64,000 bases of DNA, from the NCBI RefSeq assembly GCF_000519045.1, contig NZ_KI912532.1, forward strand, positions 2,232,001 through 2,296,000, written 5' to 3'. A program made the translations under genes and the position numbers. This document shows positions 7,477 to 16,949 of this stretch, in pieces. Origin of the DNA: Dechloromonas agitata is5 (GTDB lineage Bacteria > Pseudomonadota > Gammaproteobacteria > Burkholderiales > Rhodocyclaceae). The notes below the pieces were generated by a model. The model did no database searches, was not told the DNA's origin, and worked only from the letters and a program-made list of their open reading frames with translations. Each line of letters begins with the position of its first letter. Positions within the stretch are counted from its first letter, which is position 1.

Positions 7477-8775
7477 ATGACGACCGAACGCAAGGCAACT
7501 TTGACAATCGATGGACAGGCTCCCGTCGATTTCCCGATCATGTCCCCGACGCACGGCAACGATTGCGTCGATATTCGTACGCTCGGTGGCAAGACCGGTT
7601 TGTTTACCTACGACTCCGGTTTTCTCTCCACCGCCAGCTGCAAGTCGAAAATCACTTTCATCGACGGCGACAAGGGTGAGTTGCTGTACCGCGGCTACCC
7701 GATCGAACAGCTGGCCGAACAGTGCAACTTCCTGGAAGTCGCGTACCTGCTGAAGAACGGTGAGTTGCCCAACGTCAGCCAGAAGTCCAGCTTTGAAAAC
7801 ACCATCAAGAAGCACACGATGGTGCATGAGCAGCTTGCCAAGTTCTACTCGGGCTTCCGCCGTGATGCCCACCCGATGGCCGTCATGACGGGTGTCGTCG
7901 GTGCCTTGTCTGCGTTCTACCATGACGCGATGGACTTCTCGGATGCTGAGCACCGCAACGTCAGTTTCATCCGCCTGGTCGCCAAGATGCCGACCATCGT
8001 CGCCATGGCCTACAAGTACAACACGGGTGCGCCGTTCATGTACCCGGACAACGAGTTGGACTACGCCTCGAATTTCATGCGCATGATGTTCGGCAACCCG
8101 TGCGAAAAGTATGTCGCCAATCCGGTCCTGGCGCGCGCCCTCGACATCATCTTCACGCTGCATGCCGATCACGAGCAGAATGCCTCGACCTCGACCGTCC
8201 GCCTGGCCGGTTCGTCGGGTGCCAATCCGTTCGCCTGTATCGCCGCCGGTATCGCCTGCCTGTGGGGCCCGGCGCACGGTGGTGCGAACGAGGCCTGTTT
8301 GCAGATGCTGGAAGAAATCGGCGACGTTTCCCGTGTCGGCGAGTACATCAAGCGTGCCAAGGATAAGAATGATTCCTTCAAGCTGATGGGTTTCGGTCAC
8401 CGCGTCTACAAGAACTTCGATCCGCGCGCCAAGCTGATGCGCAAGGTGTGCGACGATGTGTTGCAAGAACTGGGCCTCGAAAACGACCGCCTCTTCAAGC
8501 TGGCCAAGGAGCTCGAAAAGATCGCCCTGGAAGACCAGTACTTTGTCGAGAAGAAGCTCTACCCGAACGTCGACTTCTACTCCGGTATCGTTCAGAAGGC
8601 GATCGGCATCCCGACCGAGATGTTCACCTGCATCTTTGCACTGGCCCGTACGGTAGGCTGGATGACGCAGTGGGAAGAGATGATCACCGATCCGGAATAC
8701 AAGATCGGCCGTCCGCGGCAGCTGTACATCGGCGCGGCGAAGCGCGACGTCGTACCGCTCGCCCAACGCGGCTAA
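7477..8775 (+). CDS. gltA: Citrate synthase (type I)
   Basis: A 432-residue hexameric-type citrate synthase condensing acetyl-CoA and oxaloacetate. Catalytic segments are present: [10 protein letters not shown] and [15 protein letters not shown] (active-site histidines) and NVDFYSGIV (catalytic Asp). The N-terminal beta domain typical of type I enzymes (residues about 1-60) is present. The gene follows sdhE after 82 nt and is closed by a strong terminator, so it may have its own promoter; I could not identify a convincing one in that gap. Confidence 0.97.
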   Translation: MTTERKATLTIDGQAPVDFPIMSPTHGNDCVDIRTLGGKTGLFTYDSGFLSTASCKSKITFIDGDKGELLYRGYPIEQLAEQCNFLEVAYLLKNGELPNVSQKSSFENTIKKHTMVHEQLAKFYSGFRRDAHPMAVMTGVVGALSAFYHDAMDFSDAEHRNVSFIRLVAKMPTIVAMAYKYNTGAPFMYPDNELDYASNFMRMMFGNPCEKYVANPVLARALDIIFTLHADHEQNASTSTVRLAGSSGANPFACIAAGIACLWGPAHGGANEACLQMLEEIGDVSRVGEYIKRAKDKNDSFKLMGFGHRVYKNFDPRAKLMRKVCDDVLQELGLENDRLFKLAKELEKIALEDQYFVEKKLYPNVDFYSGIVQKAIGIPTEMFTCIFALARTVGWMTQWEEMITDPEYKIGRPRQLYIGAAKRDVVPLAQRG

Positions 8776-8785
8776 AGAAAAAATT

Positions 8786-8812
8786 GGGCGGCCGTGTGGC
8801 CGCCCTTTTTTT
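8786..8812 (+). terminator. Intrinsic terminator after gltA
   Basis: An 8-bp GC stem (GGGCGGCC 8786-8793, GGCCGCCC 8798-8805) with loop GTGT, followed by seven T. It separates sdh-gltA transcription from sucA. Confidence 0.92.
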
Positions 8813-8879
8813 ACCTGCGGAGATTTGTAGCACCGCACATGTAGCTACGAATGAAAAAAATACCCTAGAGGGGATGCCT

Positions 8880-11720
8880 ATGACAACGATGAACCAATTG
8901 TTCGACAGCACGATGTATTTCGGCGGCAACGCGCCGTTCGTCGAAGAGCTGTATGAGAACTACCTGAATGATCCAACTTCGGTCGACGCCGAATGGCGTG
9001 ATTATTTCGACCGTCTGGCCCAGATGCCGGGTTATGTCGCCCGCGATGTCGCACACGCGCCGGTGATCGCTGCTTTTGCCGAATTGGCCAAGGACGGTGG
9101 TTTCCGCCCTGCGGCTCCGGCCTCGTCGGCGACCGAGCACAAGAAGCAGTCCGCCGTCGGCCAAATGGTCACTGCCTACCGCTCGCTCGGTACGCGCTGG
9201 GCCGATCTCGACCCGCTGAAGCGTCTACCCCGTCCGAAGATCGACGAACTGGAGCCGTCCTTCTATGGCTTTACCGACGCCGATCTCAACCAGACCTTCA
9301 GTGTCGGTTCCCTCAAGGGCCTGCCGGACAACGCCAAGCTCGGCGATATTCTGGAGACCCTGAAACAGACGTACTGCGGCACCGTGGGTGTCGAGTACAT
9401 GTACATGACGGATTACAACGAGAAGCGCTGGCTGCAGGAGCGCCTGGAAAGCATCCGCTCCCGTCCGTCCTACAACGCTGATCAGAAGAAGCGCATCCTG
9501 GAGCGCCTGACTGCCGCAGAAACGCTGGAGCGTTACCTGCACACCAAGTACGTCGGTCAGAAGCGTTTTTCGCTTGAAGGCGGTGAGTCGCTGATCGTCT
9601 CCATGGACGAAGCCGTCCGTACCGGTGGTAGCCTGGGTCTCGACGAAATCGTCGTCGGCATGGCGCACCGCGGGCGCCTGAACGTCCTGGTCAATACCCT
9701 GGGCAAGGCACCGTCCATGCTGTTTGCCGAGTTCGAGGGCAAGAAGAAAAGCGACCTGACGGCCGGTGACGTCAAGTACCACATGGGCTTCTCGTCCGAC
9801 GTCTCGACCCCGGGAGGTCCCTGCCACCTGACGCTGGCCTTCAATCCGTCGCACCTGGAGATCGTCAATCCGGTCGTCGAAGGCTCGGTCTATGCCCGTC
9901 AGGTTCGCCGTGGCGAAGGTGCCAAAACCAAGGTTATGCCTATCCTTGTCCATGGCGATGCCGCCGTGGCCGGTCAGGGTGTCAACCAGGAAATGCTCAA
10001 CTTCGCGCAGACCCGTGGTTATGGCGTTGGTGGCACCTTGCACATCGTTGTGAACAACCAGGTCGGCTTTACTACCTCCGATCCGCGCGACTATCGTTCG
10101 GGCCACTACTGCACCGACATCTTCAAGATGGTCGATGCGCCGATCTTCCACGTCAATGGCGACGATCCGGAGGCCGTGGCACTGGTGACCCAGATTGCGG
10201 TGGAGTACCGCCAGAAGTTCCAGAAAGATGTCGTTATCGACATCATCTGCTTCCGCAAGCTCGGCCACAACGAGCAGGATGAGCCGATGGTCACCCAGCC
10301 GTTGATGTACAAGATCATCTCCAAGCATCCGGGTACCCGCAAACTCTATGGTGACAAGCTGGTGGCCGAAGGGGTCTTGCCGGCCGATGGTCCGGAGCAG
10401 ATGATCAAGGAGTTCCGCGAGCACCTCGACAAGGGTGAATTGCTCTACAACCCGGTGCTGGCAGGTTACAAGCATCCGATGACCATCGACTGGACCCCGT
10501 TCCTAACCAAGCAGTACATCGAGACATGCGACACCAGCGTACCGAAGGCTGAACTGCAGCGTCTGGCCAAGCGCCTGACCGATATCCCGGAGGGGTTCTC
10601 GCTCCATTCGCGCGTCAAGAAAATCGTCGAGGATCGCGCCGCGATGGGTGAGGGCAAGCTGCCGGTGGACTGGGGTATGGCCGAGAATCTGGCCTACGCC
10701 TCGTTGCTGGTTTCCGGTTATGGAGTACGCATTTCCGGTGAGGATGTCGGTCGTGGCACCTTCTTCCATCGCCATGCTGCCTTCCATGACCAGAACCGCA
10801 CCAGCTGGGATGCCGGCACCTACCATCCGCTGAAGAATCTGCAGGAGAAGCAGGCCGGCTTCCAGTGCTACGACTCCGTCCTGTCGGAAGAGGCCGTGCT
10901 CGCCTTCGATTACGGTTACGCTTCGGCCAACCCGTACGAACTGGTGATCTGGGAAGGTCAGTTCGGCGACTTCGCCAACGGTGCCCAGGTCGTGATTGAT
11001 CAGTTCATCGCCTCCGGCGAAGCCAAATGGGGTCGTGCCTGTGGCTTGGTCATGCTATTGCCGCACGGCTATGAAGGCCAAGGCCCGGAACACTCTTCCG
11101 CCCGTCCGGAGCGCTTCATGCAGCTTTGCGCCGAGATGAACATGGAAGTCTGCGTGCCGACCTCGGCTGCCCAGGTCTTCCACATGCTGCGCCGCCAGGC
11201 AGTCCGCATGCAGCGCAAGCCGCTGATCGTCATGTCGCCGAAGTCGCTGTTGCGTCACAAGGATGCCTGCTCGTCGCTGGACGAACTGGCCAACGGCGAA
11301 TTCAAGCGCGTCATCGGCGAAGTGGATGATCTGGACCCGAAGAAGGTCAAGCGTGTCATCCTGTGTTGCGGCAAGGTCTACTACGATCTGGTCAATGCAC
11401 GTCGCGAAAAGGGAATCAAGGATATCGCCATCGTTCGCATGGAGCAGCTCTATCCCTTCCCGAAGGCCTCGCTGGAAGTCGAACTGGCCAAGTATCCGAA
11501 GGCGACCGAAATCGTCTGGTGCCAGGAAGAGCCGCGTAACCAAGGGGCCTGGTACTGGATCGCTTCCCGCCACCATCTCGACACCCAGCTCGGGGCCAAG
11601 CAGAAGATGCTGCTGGTTTCCCGCCCGGCATCGTCGTCTCCGGCGGTTGGCTATCTGGCCAAGCACAACGAGCAACAAAAGGCACTGATCGAGTCCGCCC
11701 TGGGCAAGATCGAGTACTGA
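8880..11720 (+). CDS. sucA: 2-Oxoglutarate dehydrogenase E1 component
   Basis: A 946-residue thiamine-diphosphate enzyme, the decarboxylating component of the 2-oxoglutarate dehydrogenase complex. Signatures: the N-terminal E2-binding FVEELYENYLNDP, VVGMAHRGRLNVLVNTLGK, GFTTSDPRDYRS, CFRKLGHNEQDEP, and the transketolase-like C-terminal half (QFGDFANGAQVVIDQFIASGEAKWGR, LPHGYEGQGPEHSSAR). ATG 8880 is chosen: it stands 6 nt after GAGGGG, whereas ATG 8874 abuts that site. The frame runs on upstream into gltA, but that part is antisense-like noise. It starts a sucA-sucB-lpdA operon. Confidence 0.97.
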   Translation: MTTMNQLFDSTMYFGGNAPFVEELYENYLNDPTSVDAEWRDYFDRLAQMPGYVARDVAHAPVIAAFAELAKDGGFRPAAPASSATEHKKQSAVGQMVTAYRSLGTRWADLDPLKRLPRPKIDELEPSFYGFTDADLNQTFSVGSLKGLPDNAKLGDILETLKQTYCGTVGVEYMYMTDYNEKRWLQERLESIRSRPSYNADQKKRILERLTAAETLERYLHTKYVGQKRFSLEGGESLIVSMDEAVRTGGSLGLDEIVVGMAHRGRLNVLVNTLGKAPSMLFAEFEGKKKSDLTAGDVKYHMGFSSDVSTPGGPCHLTLAFNPSHLEIVNPVVEGSVYARQVRRGEGAKTKVMPILVHGDAAVAGQGVNQEMLNFAQTRGYGVGGTLHIVVNNQVGFTTSDPRDYRSGHYCTDIFKMVDAPIFHVNGDDPEAVALVTQIAVEYRQKFQKDVVIDIICFRKLGHNEQDEPMVTQPLMYKIISKHPGTRKLYGDKLVAEGVLPADGPEQMIKEFREHLDKGELLYNPVLAGYKHPMTIDWTPFLTKQYIETCDTSVPKAELQRLAKRLTDIPEGFSLHSRVKKIVEDRAAMGEGKLPVDWGMAENLAYASLLVSGYGVRISGEDVGRGTFFHRHAAFHDQNRTSWDAGTYHPLKNLQEKQAGFQCYDSVLSEEAVLAFDYGYASANPYELVIWEGQFGDFANGAQVVIDQFIASGEAKWGRACGLVMLLPHGYEGQGPEHSSARPERFMQLCAEMNMEVCVPTSAAQVFHMLRRQAVRMQRKPLIVMSPKSLLRHKDACSSLDELANGEFKRVIGEVDDLDPKKVKRVILCCGKVYYDLVNARREKGIKDIAIVRMEQLYPFPKASLEVELAKYPKATEIVWCQEEPRNQGAWYWIASRHHLDTQLGAKQKMLLVSRPASSSPAVGYLAKHNEQQKALIESALGKIEY

Positions 11721-11744
11721 TAACTACAGCAGAGTGGAGTAACC

Positions 11745-12968
11745 ATGAGCATTATCGAAGTTCAAGTCCCCCAGTTGTCCGAGTCCGTCGCCGAAGGCAC
11801 GCTGGCATCGTGGAAGAAGAAGATTGGCGAAGCCGTTGCTCGCGATGAAATCCTGATCGATATCGAGACCGACAAGGTTGTGCTGGAAGTCCCGTCGCCG
11901 GGTGCTGGCGTACTGGTCGAAATCATCAAGGGTGATGGCGAAACCGTTGTTTCCGGCGAGTTGATCGCCCGGATCGACACCGCTGCAACCGCAGGTGCCG
12001 CCGCCCCGGCCGCCGAAGCGCCGAAGGCTGCTGCTCCGGCACCGGCTGCTGCCGCCCCGGCCGCTGCGGCGGGTACGGCCAGCCCGGCTGCCCGCAAGAT
12101 CCTTGACGAGAAGGGCATTGCTGCCGCTGACGTCGCTGGTTCCGGTCGTGGTGGTCGCGTCACCAAGGAAGATGCCGTTGCCGCTGCGCCGAAGGCCATC
12201 CCGGCTTCGCCGGCTGCCCAGCCGGCTGCAGCCATCGCTGCGCCGGCCACCAACGTTGCCTTGGGCGAGCGCACCGAGCAACGCGTGCCGATGACCCGCC
12301 TGCGTGCCCGTATCGCCGAGCGCCTGCTGCAATCCCAGCAGACCAACGCCATCCTGACCACGTTCAACGAAGTGAACATGGCGCCGATCATGGCCCTGCG
12401 CAAGCAGTACGGCGAGAAGTTCGAAAAGACCCACGGCGTTCGCCTCGGCTTCATGGGTTTCTTCGTCAAGGCCGCTTGCGCTGCCCTGCAGAAGTTCCCG
12501 ATCCTGAATGCTTCGGTCGACGGTAACGACATCGTCTATCACGGCTTTATCGACATCGGTATTGCCGTCGGTTCGCCGCGCGGCCTGGTTGTGCCGATCA
12601 TCCGTAACGCTGACCAGATGAGCATCGCCGAAATCGAGAAGCAGATCGCCGACTTCGGTGCCAAGGCCAAGGATGGCAAGATTTCCATCGAGGACCTGAC
12701 TGGCGGCACCTTCTCCATCTCCAACGGCGGTATCTTCGGCTCGATGATGTCGACCCCGATCATCAACCCGCCGCAGTCCGCCATCCTCGGTATTCACGCC
12801 ACCAAGGATCGTGCCGTGGTCGAGAACGGTCAGATCGTCGTCCGTCCGATGAACTACCTCGCCATGTCCTATGATCACCGCATCATCGACGGCCGCGAAG
12901 CCGTCCTCGGTCTGGTGACCATGAAGGAAGCGCTGGAAGATCCGTCCCGCCTGCTGCTCGGCGTCTAA
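11745..12968 (+). CDS. sucB: Dihydrolipoyllysine succinyltransferase (2-oxoglutarate dehydrogenase E2)
   Basis: A 407-residue E2 core. It has one lipoyl domain (residues 1-77) with the lipoylated Lys44 in [11 protein letters not shown], an Ala/Pro-rich linker, a peripheral-subunit-binding domain (about 103-140, [13 protein letters not shown] and [11 protein letters not shown]), a second Ala/Pro linker, and the catalytic domain ending in [13 protein letters not shown] with His378 and Asp382. The single lipoyl domain and position after sucA argue for the succinyl rather than acetyl enzyme. The ribosome site is GTGGAG, with 24 nt between sucA and sucB. Confidence 0.97.
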   Translation: MSIIEVQVPQLSESVAEGTLASWKKKIGEAVARDEILIDIETDKVVLEVPSPGAGVLVEIIKGDGETVVSGELIARIDTAATAGAAAPAAEAPKAAAPAPAAAAPAAAAGTASPAARKILDEKGIAAADVAGSGRGGRVTKEDAVAAAPKAIPASPAAQPAAAIAAPATNVALGERTEQRVPMTRLRARIAERLLQSQQTNAILTTFNEVNMAPIMALRKQYGEKFEKTHGVRLGFMGFFVKAACAALQKFPILNASVDGNDIVYHGFIDIGIAVGSPRGLVVPIIRNADQMSIAEIEKQIADFGAKAKDGKISIEDLTGGTFSISNGGIFGSMMSTPIINPPQSAILGIHATKDRAVVENGQIVVRPMNYLAMSYDHRIIDGREAVLGLVTMKEALEDPSRLLLGV

Positions 12969-12980
12969 TCGACGCTTGCC

Positions 12981-13013
12981 GGCGCCAGTTCCCTGCACAA
13001 GGGCGCTGGCGCC
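12981..13013 (+). other. Intercistronic hairpin between sucB and lpdA
   Basis: GGCGCCAG (12981-12988) pairs perfectly with CTGGCGCC (13006-13013), with an inner CCCT/AGGG helix. Only three T follow, so it is more likely an mRNA processing or stability element or partial attenuator than a full terminator. Confidence 0.6.
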
Positions 13014-13044
13014 TTTGCACATCTGAATACTGAAAGGTTTACAC

Positions 13045-14469
13045 ATGTCCAAGCAATTTGACGTGCTCGTTATCGGTGGCGGCCCCGGCGGTTACATCGC
13101 AGCCATTCGCGCTTCCCAACTCGGTTTCTCGGCTGCCTGTGCCGAATCCAATCCCTACGCCGACCCGAAGGGCGAGCCGCGTCTTGGCGGCACCTGCCTG
13201 AACGTCGGCTGCATCCCGTCCAAGGCACTGCTGCACACCTCGCACCTGTTCGAAGAAGCCAACCATAGCTTCGAAGCCCAGGGCATCAAGGTCGGCAAGG
13301 CCACCATCGATGTGCCGACCATGAAGGCGCGCAAGGATGGCGTGGTCAATCAGCTGACCGGCGGCATCAAGATGCTGCTGAAGAAGAACAAGGTCACTTT
13401 CCTGCCGGGGCACGGTTCCTTCGTCGGCAAGGAAGGCGATTACTGGAAGGTCAAGGTTGGCGCCGAGGAAGTGCTGGCCAAGCAGGTCATCGTCGCCACC
13501 GGCTCCAAGGCCCGTCACCTGCCGAACGTTGCGGTCGACCAGAAGATCGTCATGGACAACGAAGGTGCCCTGAACCAGGAATCCGTGCCGAAGAAGCTGG
13601 CCATCATCGGTGCCGGCGTCATCGGTCTGGAAATGGGTTCGGTCTGGCGTCGCGTCGGTGCCGAAGTCACCATCCTCGAAGCCATGCCTGACTTCCTGGC
13701 GGCGGCTGACGTCGATGTCGCCAAGGAAGCCCAGAAGCTGTTCACCAAGCAAGGTCTGAACATCCAGATGGGCGTCAAGATCGGCGACATCAAGACGAGC
13801 AAGAAGGGCGTCTCGATCGCTTACGAAGACAAGGACGGCAAGGCCCAGAAGTTGGATGCCGACCGCCTGATCGTCTCCATCGGTCGTATCCCGAACACCG
13901 ACGGCCTGAATGCCGAAGGCGTTGGCCTCAAGCTCGATGCCCGCGGCTTCGTTGAAGTCGATGGCCACTGCCAGACCAACCTGCCGGGCGTCTGGGCGAT
14001 TGGCGACGTGGTGCGCGGCCCGATGCTGGCCCACAAGGCTCACGAAGAAGGCGTCATGGTTGCCGAGCTGATGGCTGGCCAGGCCGGTCACTGCAACTTC
14101 GACACCATTCCCTGGGTCATCTACACCTCGCCGGAAATCGCCTGGGTCGGCAAGACCGAGCAAGCGCTCAAGGCCGAAGGCGTCGAGTACAAGGTTGGCA
14201 AGGTGCCGTTCCTGGCCAACGGCCGTGCCCTGGGCATGGGCGATCCGTCCGGCTTCGTCAAGATGCTGGCCTGCAAGAAGACCGACCGCATCCTTGGCGT
14301 GCACATCATCGGCGCCAACGCTTCCGAAATCATCGCCGAAGCCGTTGTTGCGATGGAATTCGGCGGTGCCTCCGAAGACCTGGCCCGTATCTGCCACGCT
14401 CACCCGACCCTGTCGGAAACCGTGCATGAAGCCGCATTGGGTTGCGATAAGCGGACGCTGAACTTCTGA
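13045..14469 (+). CDS. lpdA: Dihydrolipoamide dehydrogenase (E3)
   Basis: A 474-residue flavoprotein that reoxidises dihydrolipoamide of the E2 subunit with NAD. FAD motif [12 protein letters not shown] (residues 9-20), redox disulfide Cys51/Cys56 in [16 protein letters not shown] motif [15 protein letters not shown], and the C-terminal catalytic dyad His453/Glu458 in [14 protein letters not shown] short insertion before the redox motif ([13 protein letters not shown]) looks typical of betaproteobacterial E3 proteins. It follows sucB in the same operon, separated by a stable hairpin, which may set its level independently because E3 is shared with other complexes. Confidence 0.97.
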   Translation: MSKQFDVLVIGGGPGGYIAAIRASQLGFSAACAESNPYADPKGEPRLGGTCLNVGCIPSKALLHTSHLFEEANHSFEAQGIKVGKATIDVPTMKARKDGVVNQLTGGIKMLLKKNKVTFLPGHGSFVGKEGDYWKVKVGAEEVLAKQVIVATGSKARHLPNVAVDQKIVMDNEGALNQESVPKKLAIIGAGVIGLEMGSVWRRVGAEVTILEAMPDFLAAADVDVAKEAQKLFTKQGLNIQMGVKIGDIKTSKKGVSIAYEDKDGKAQKLDADRLIVSIGRIPNTDGLNAEGVGLKLDARGFVEVDGHCQTNLPGVWAIGDVVRGPMLAHKAHEEGVMVAELMAGQAGHCNFDTIPWVIYTSPEIAWVGKTEQALKAEGVEYKVGKVPFLANGRALGMGDPSGFVKMLACKKTDRILGVHIIGANASEIIAEAVVAMEFGGASEDLARICHAHPTLSETVHEAALGCDKRTLNF

Positions 14470-14490
14470 CCGGTTTCGGTCGAACGACAA

Positions 14491-14516
14491 AGGCGGGTCA
14501 TGCACCCGCCTTTTTT
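14491..14516 (+). terminator. Intrinsic terminator after lpdA
   Basis: Stem AGGCGGGT (14491-14498) with ACCCGCCT (14504-14511), loop CATGC, followed by a run of T. Ends the sucAB-lpdA operon. Confidence 0.92.
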
Positions 14517-14563
14517 ATTTATTTGCGAAAATAGACGCTTTTCCCCCGACAGAATCACCGCCG

Positions 14564-15682
14564 ATGCCGCACAAGAAACTCAACGTCGCCGCCCAGGGCA
14601 TGCTCGACGCCTATACTGCCTTGCTCGATGCCCGGGGCTATGTTGCCGATGCCGCGCAGATGACGGCGGCGACTGCCCTGCAAGCCTTGTATACCAACCT
14701 GCTGGCCTTCAAAGTGAACCGGGGGAATACCTTCAAGCGCCTCCTGTCTCCACCCAAGCCGCCGAAAGGCGTGTATTTCTGGGGTGGCGTGGGGCGTGGC
14801 AAGAGCTTCCTGATGGATTGCTTCTACGATTCGGTTCCGTACCGCCGCAAGAAGCGCATCCACTTTCACGCCTTCATGCAGCAGATTCATCGCGACCTCG
14901 ACAAGTACAAGGGGGAGCCTGACCCGATGCTGAAGGTTGCCGAACAGGTGGCCAAGGACGTCCGACTGCTCTGCTTTGACGAATTCCATGTCTCCGACAT
15001 TGCCGATGCGATGATTCTTGGCCGACTGATGGATGGCCTGTTCGCCAAGGGGGTCATCATCGTGATGACTTCGAACTACCCGCCGGACCTGCTCTACCCG
15101 AACGGCCTGCATCGCGAGAGCTTTCTGCCGACGATTGCCCTGCTGAAGAAGCATCTTGACGTGTTCGAGGTCGAGGCCGGTATTGACTACCGCTTGCGGG
15201 CGCTGGAGCAGGTCGAGATCTACCACTATCCCTCGGACGACGCGGCCGAAGCCAAGATGCTGGAGTACTTCAGGATGGTGGCTGGCGAGGAAGGCAGGAA
15301 GGGCGGGCATATCGAGGTGCTGGGGCGCAACATCGACACCATCCGGCGCGGCAACGGGGTGATCTGGTTCGATTTTCGTACCCTCTGCGGCGGACCGCGT
15401 TCGCAGAACGATTACCTCGAAGTATCGCGCAGCTACCACACCGTGCTGCTGTCGCACATTCCGAAGATGACCGTGCACCAGGCTTCGGAGGCCCGGCGCT
15501 TTACCTGGCTGGTCGATGTCTTCTACGATCACAAGGTCAAACTGATCGCCACCGCCGACTGTGCGGCCGAGGATCTCTATACCGAGGGCACCCAGGCCAG
15601 CGAGTTCAAGCGGACGGTCAGTCGCCTGACCGAAATGAATTCCAAGGAATACCTGGCCTTGCCGCATATTCCGTCCGAATGA
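14564..15682 (+). CDS. zapE: Cell division protein ZapE (AFG1-like ATPase)
   Basis: A 372-residue P-loop ATPase of the AFG1/ZapE family. Walker A is GGVGRGKS (residues 74-81) and Walker B CFDEFHVSDIADA, with sensor-like VIIVMTSNYPPDLLYPNGLHRE, all standard for the family. In E. coli ZapE binds FtsZ and acts at the division ring under stress. Length agrees with the family. It follows the lpdA terminator and leads a short plus-strand group with two envelope genes; a functional link to them is not established. Confidence 0.93.
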   Translation: MPHKKLNVAAQGMLDAYTALLDARGYVADAAQMTAATALQALYTNLLAFKVNRGNTFKRLLSPPKPPKGVYFWGGVGRGKSFLMDCFYDSVPYRRKKRIHFHAFMQQIHRDLDKYKGEPDPMLKVAEQVAKDVRLLCFDEFHVSDIADAMILGRLMDGLFAKGVIIVMTSNYPPDLLYPNGLHRESFLPTIALLKKHLDVFEVEAGIDYRLRALEQVEIYHYPSDDAAEAKMLEYFRMVAGEEGRKGGHIEVLGRNIDTIRRGNGVIWFDFRTLCGGPRSQNDYLEVSRSYHTVLLSHIPKMTVHQASEARRFTWLVDVFYDHKVKLIATADCAAEDLYTEGTQASEFKRTVSRLTEMNSKEYLALPHIPSE

Positions 15683-15692
15683 GGAGCGAACG

Positions 15693-16499
15693 ATGAGGCG
15701 TGTTCGAGAGCTTTTCCTGGCCGGCATGCTCGGCCTGTGGTGCGCCGTGGTCGCTGCCCAGCAGATGGAAATCATCCCCCTGCGCAGCAAGACGGTAGAC
15801 GAGGTGCTGCCTGCACTGCTGCCCCTGGTCGAGCCGGGTGGCACGCTGACCGGAATGAATGACCAGCTTTTCCTGAAGGCATCGTCGCGCAACCGGGAGG
15901 AAATCAAGCGGGCACTCGCCGCGCTGGACAAGCCGGCCCGCCGCCTGATCATCCGCATTGCCCAGAACCGCCAGGCTGAGGAAGGCGCGCGGGGGGGCGA
16001 GGTCAGCGGTCAGGTCACGCTGGGCAGTACCCGGCGCAGCCAGGTCGGTGCAACAGTCTGGGATACCCGCAGTGTACGAGGTGAGAATGCCGCACAGATG
16101 GTGCAGACCGTCGAAGGCGGCCGGGCCTTCATTCAGGTCGGCCGCTCGCTCGCGGTGCCGATGCGGCAGACCATCGTTGGCCCGGGCGGTGTGATGGTCC
16201 AGGAAGGTGTCATCTTCCGGGATATTGGCAGCGGCTTTTATGCGACCCCCCGGGTCAATGGCCAGCGGGTGACGCTGGAGATTTCCCAGCAGGCAGAAAG
16301 CTTCGAGCCAGCCCATGGCCGCGGAGCGGTCAGTTCCCAGCGCCTGGCGACGACGGTTTCCGGTGCACTGGGCGAATGGATAGAACTGGGGGGCAGCGGC
16401 CGTCAGGCGGTTGGCCAACAGGGTGGCGCATTCAGCGTCGGGACCGGCGATGCCCGTGACAATCGCTCCATCTGGTTGAAAGTCGAGGAAACTGAATGA
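15693..16499 (+). CDS. Secretin-like periplasmic protein (NolW-type and truncated secretin domain)
   Basis: 268 residues with a signal peptide (AGMLGLWCAVVAAQ). Residues 20-85 resemble the secretin/NolW short domain (MEIIPLRSKTVDEVLPALLPLVEPGGTL, ASSRNREEIKRALAALDKPARRLIIRI). The rest has beta-rich segments seen in secretin cores (VTLEISQQAE, LATTVSGALGEWIELG), but it is far shorter than a pore-forming secretin and has no recognisable gate region. It could assist a type II or IV pilus-like assembly or act alone; no partner secretion genes are in the window. It sits 10 nt after zapE and overlaps the next gene by 4 nt. Confidence 0.7.
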   Translation: MRRVRELFLAGMLGLWCAVVAAQQMEIIPLRSKTVDEVLPALLPLVEPGGTLTGMNDQLFLKASSRNREEIKRALAALDKPARRLIIRIAQNRQAEEGARGGEVSGQVTLGSTRRSQVGATVWDTRSVRGENAAQMVQTVEGGRAFIQVGRSLAVPMRQTIVGPGGVMVQEGVIFRDIGSGFYATPRVNGQRVTLEISQQAESFEPAHGRGAVSSQRLATTVSGALGEWIELGGSGRQAVGQQGGAFSVGTGDARDNRSIWLKVEETE

Positions 16500-16762
16500 G
16501 CGAAGACATCGTGCGCAAGCCGCGCCATATCGGACACAAGATTGCGCTGGTTTGCGCCGTGCTATGCGGGCTGCTGATGTTGCCGGCTGCCATCGCGTTC
16601 TTCTGGTTTCTTTACACGCGTGGCATGGCGGATACCTGGACGCCCAGCATGGCGGCGGCCGTTGCCTTCTTTGGTTGCTGCGCCGGCGTGCTGTACGCAA
16701 CCAGTGTTCCACAGCCTGTGCTGCCACCCATGGATGAAGTCGACGGCGAGCAAGGGTCGTAA
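16496..16762 (+). CDS. Small two-helix membrane protein of unknown function
   Basis: 88 residues. The start overlaps the previous stop (ATGA), so it is translationally coupled to the secretin-like gene. A charged cytoplasmic N terminus (MSEDIVRKPRHIGHK) is followed by two hydrophobic helices, about residues 16-39 (IALVCAVLCGLLMLPAAIAF) and 50-66, and an acidic Pro-containing tail. No family recognised; coupling suggests it works with the upstream periplasmic protein. Confidence 0.65.
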   Translation: MSEDIVRKPRHIGHKIALVCAVLCGLLMLPAAIAFFWFLYTRGMADTWTPSMAAAVAFFGCCAGVLYATSVPQPVLPPMDEVDGEQGS

Positions 16763-16765
16763 GGC

Positions 16766-16793
16766 AAAAAAATGCCCGCACGCGGCGGGCATT
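16766..16793 (-). terminator. Terminator for the minus-strand chemoreceptor gene
   Basis: Stem AATGCCCGC (16771-16779) with GCGGGCATT (16785-16793). On the minus strand it is followed by a run of U (A tract 16766-16772), on the plus strand only by TAAATCC. It lies about 155 nt after the chemoreceptor stop. Between it and that stop (16794-16949) I see only a short AGCAATTTGT direct repeat at 16862 and 16876. Confidence 0.7.
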
Positions 16794-16949
16794 AAATCCA
16801 ATCCGGTTAGGGAGGTTGGAGGAGACAAGGGCTCATTATCCAGAATTGGTTTGTGCATTGCAGCAATTTGTTTGTAGCAATTTGTAACAAACCACTTCTG
16901 TGATGGTTTTCGGGCCATTTTGCGGTTGCAGCAAGGGTGGCTACGACGG

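Noticed and set aside
8448-8879. N-terminal extension of sucA into gltA in another frame
   Set aside because: It crosses the gltA terminator, and standard E1 sequence begins at 8880 with its own ribosome site.
16862-16885. Tandem AGCAATTTGT copies as an iteron or CRISPR-like array
   Set aside because: Only two copies with a 14-nt period; no replication gene, spacer pattern or further repeat nearby.
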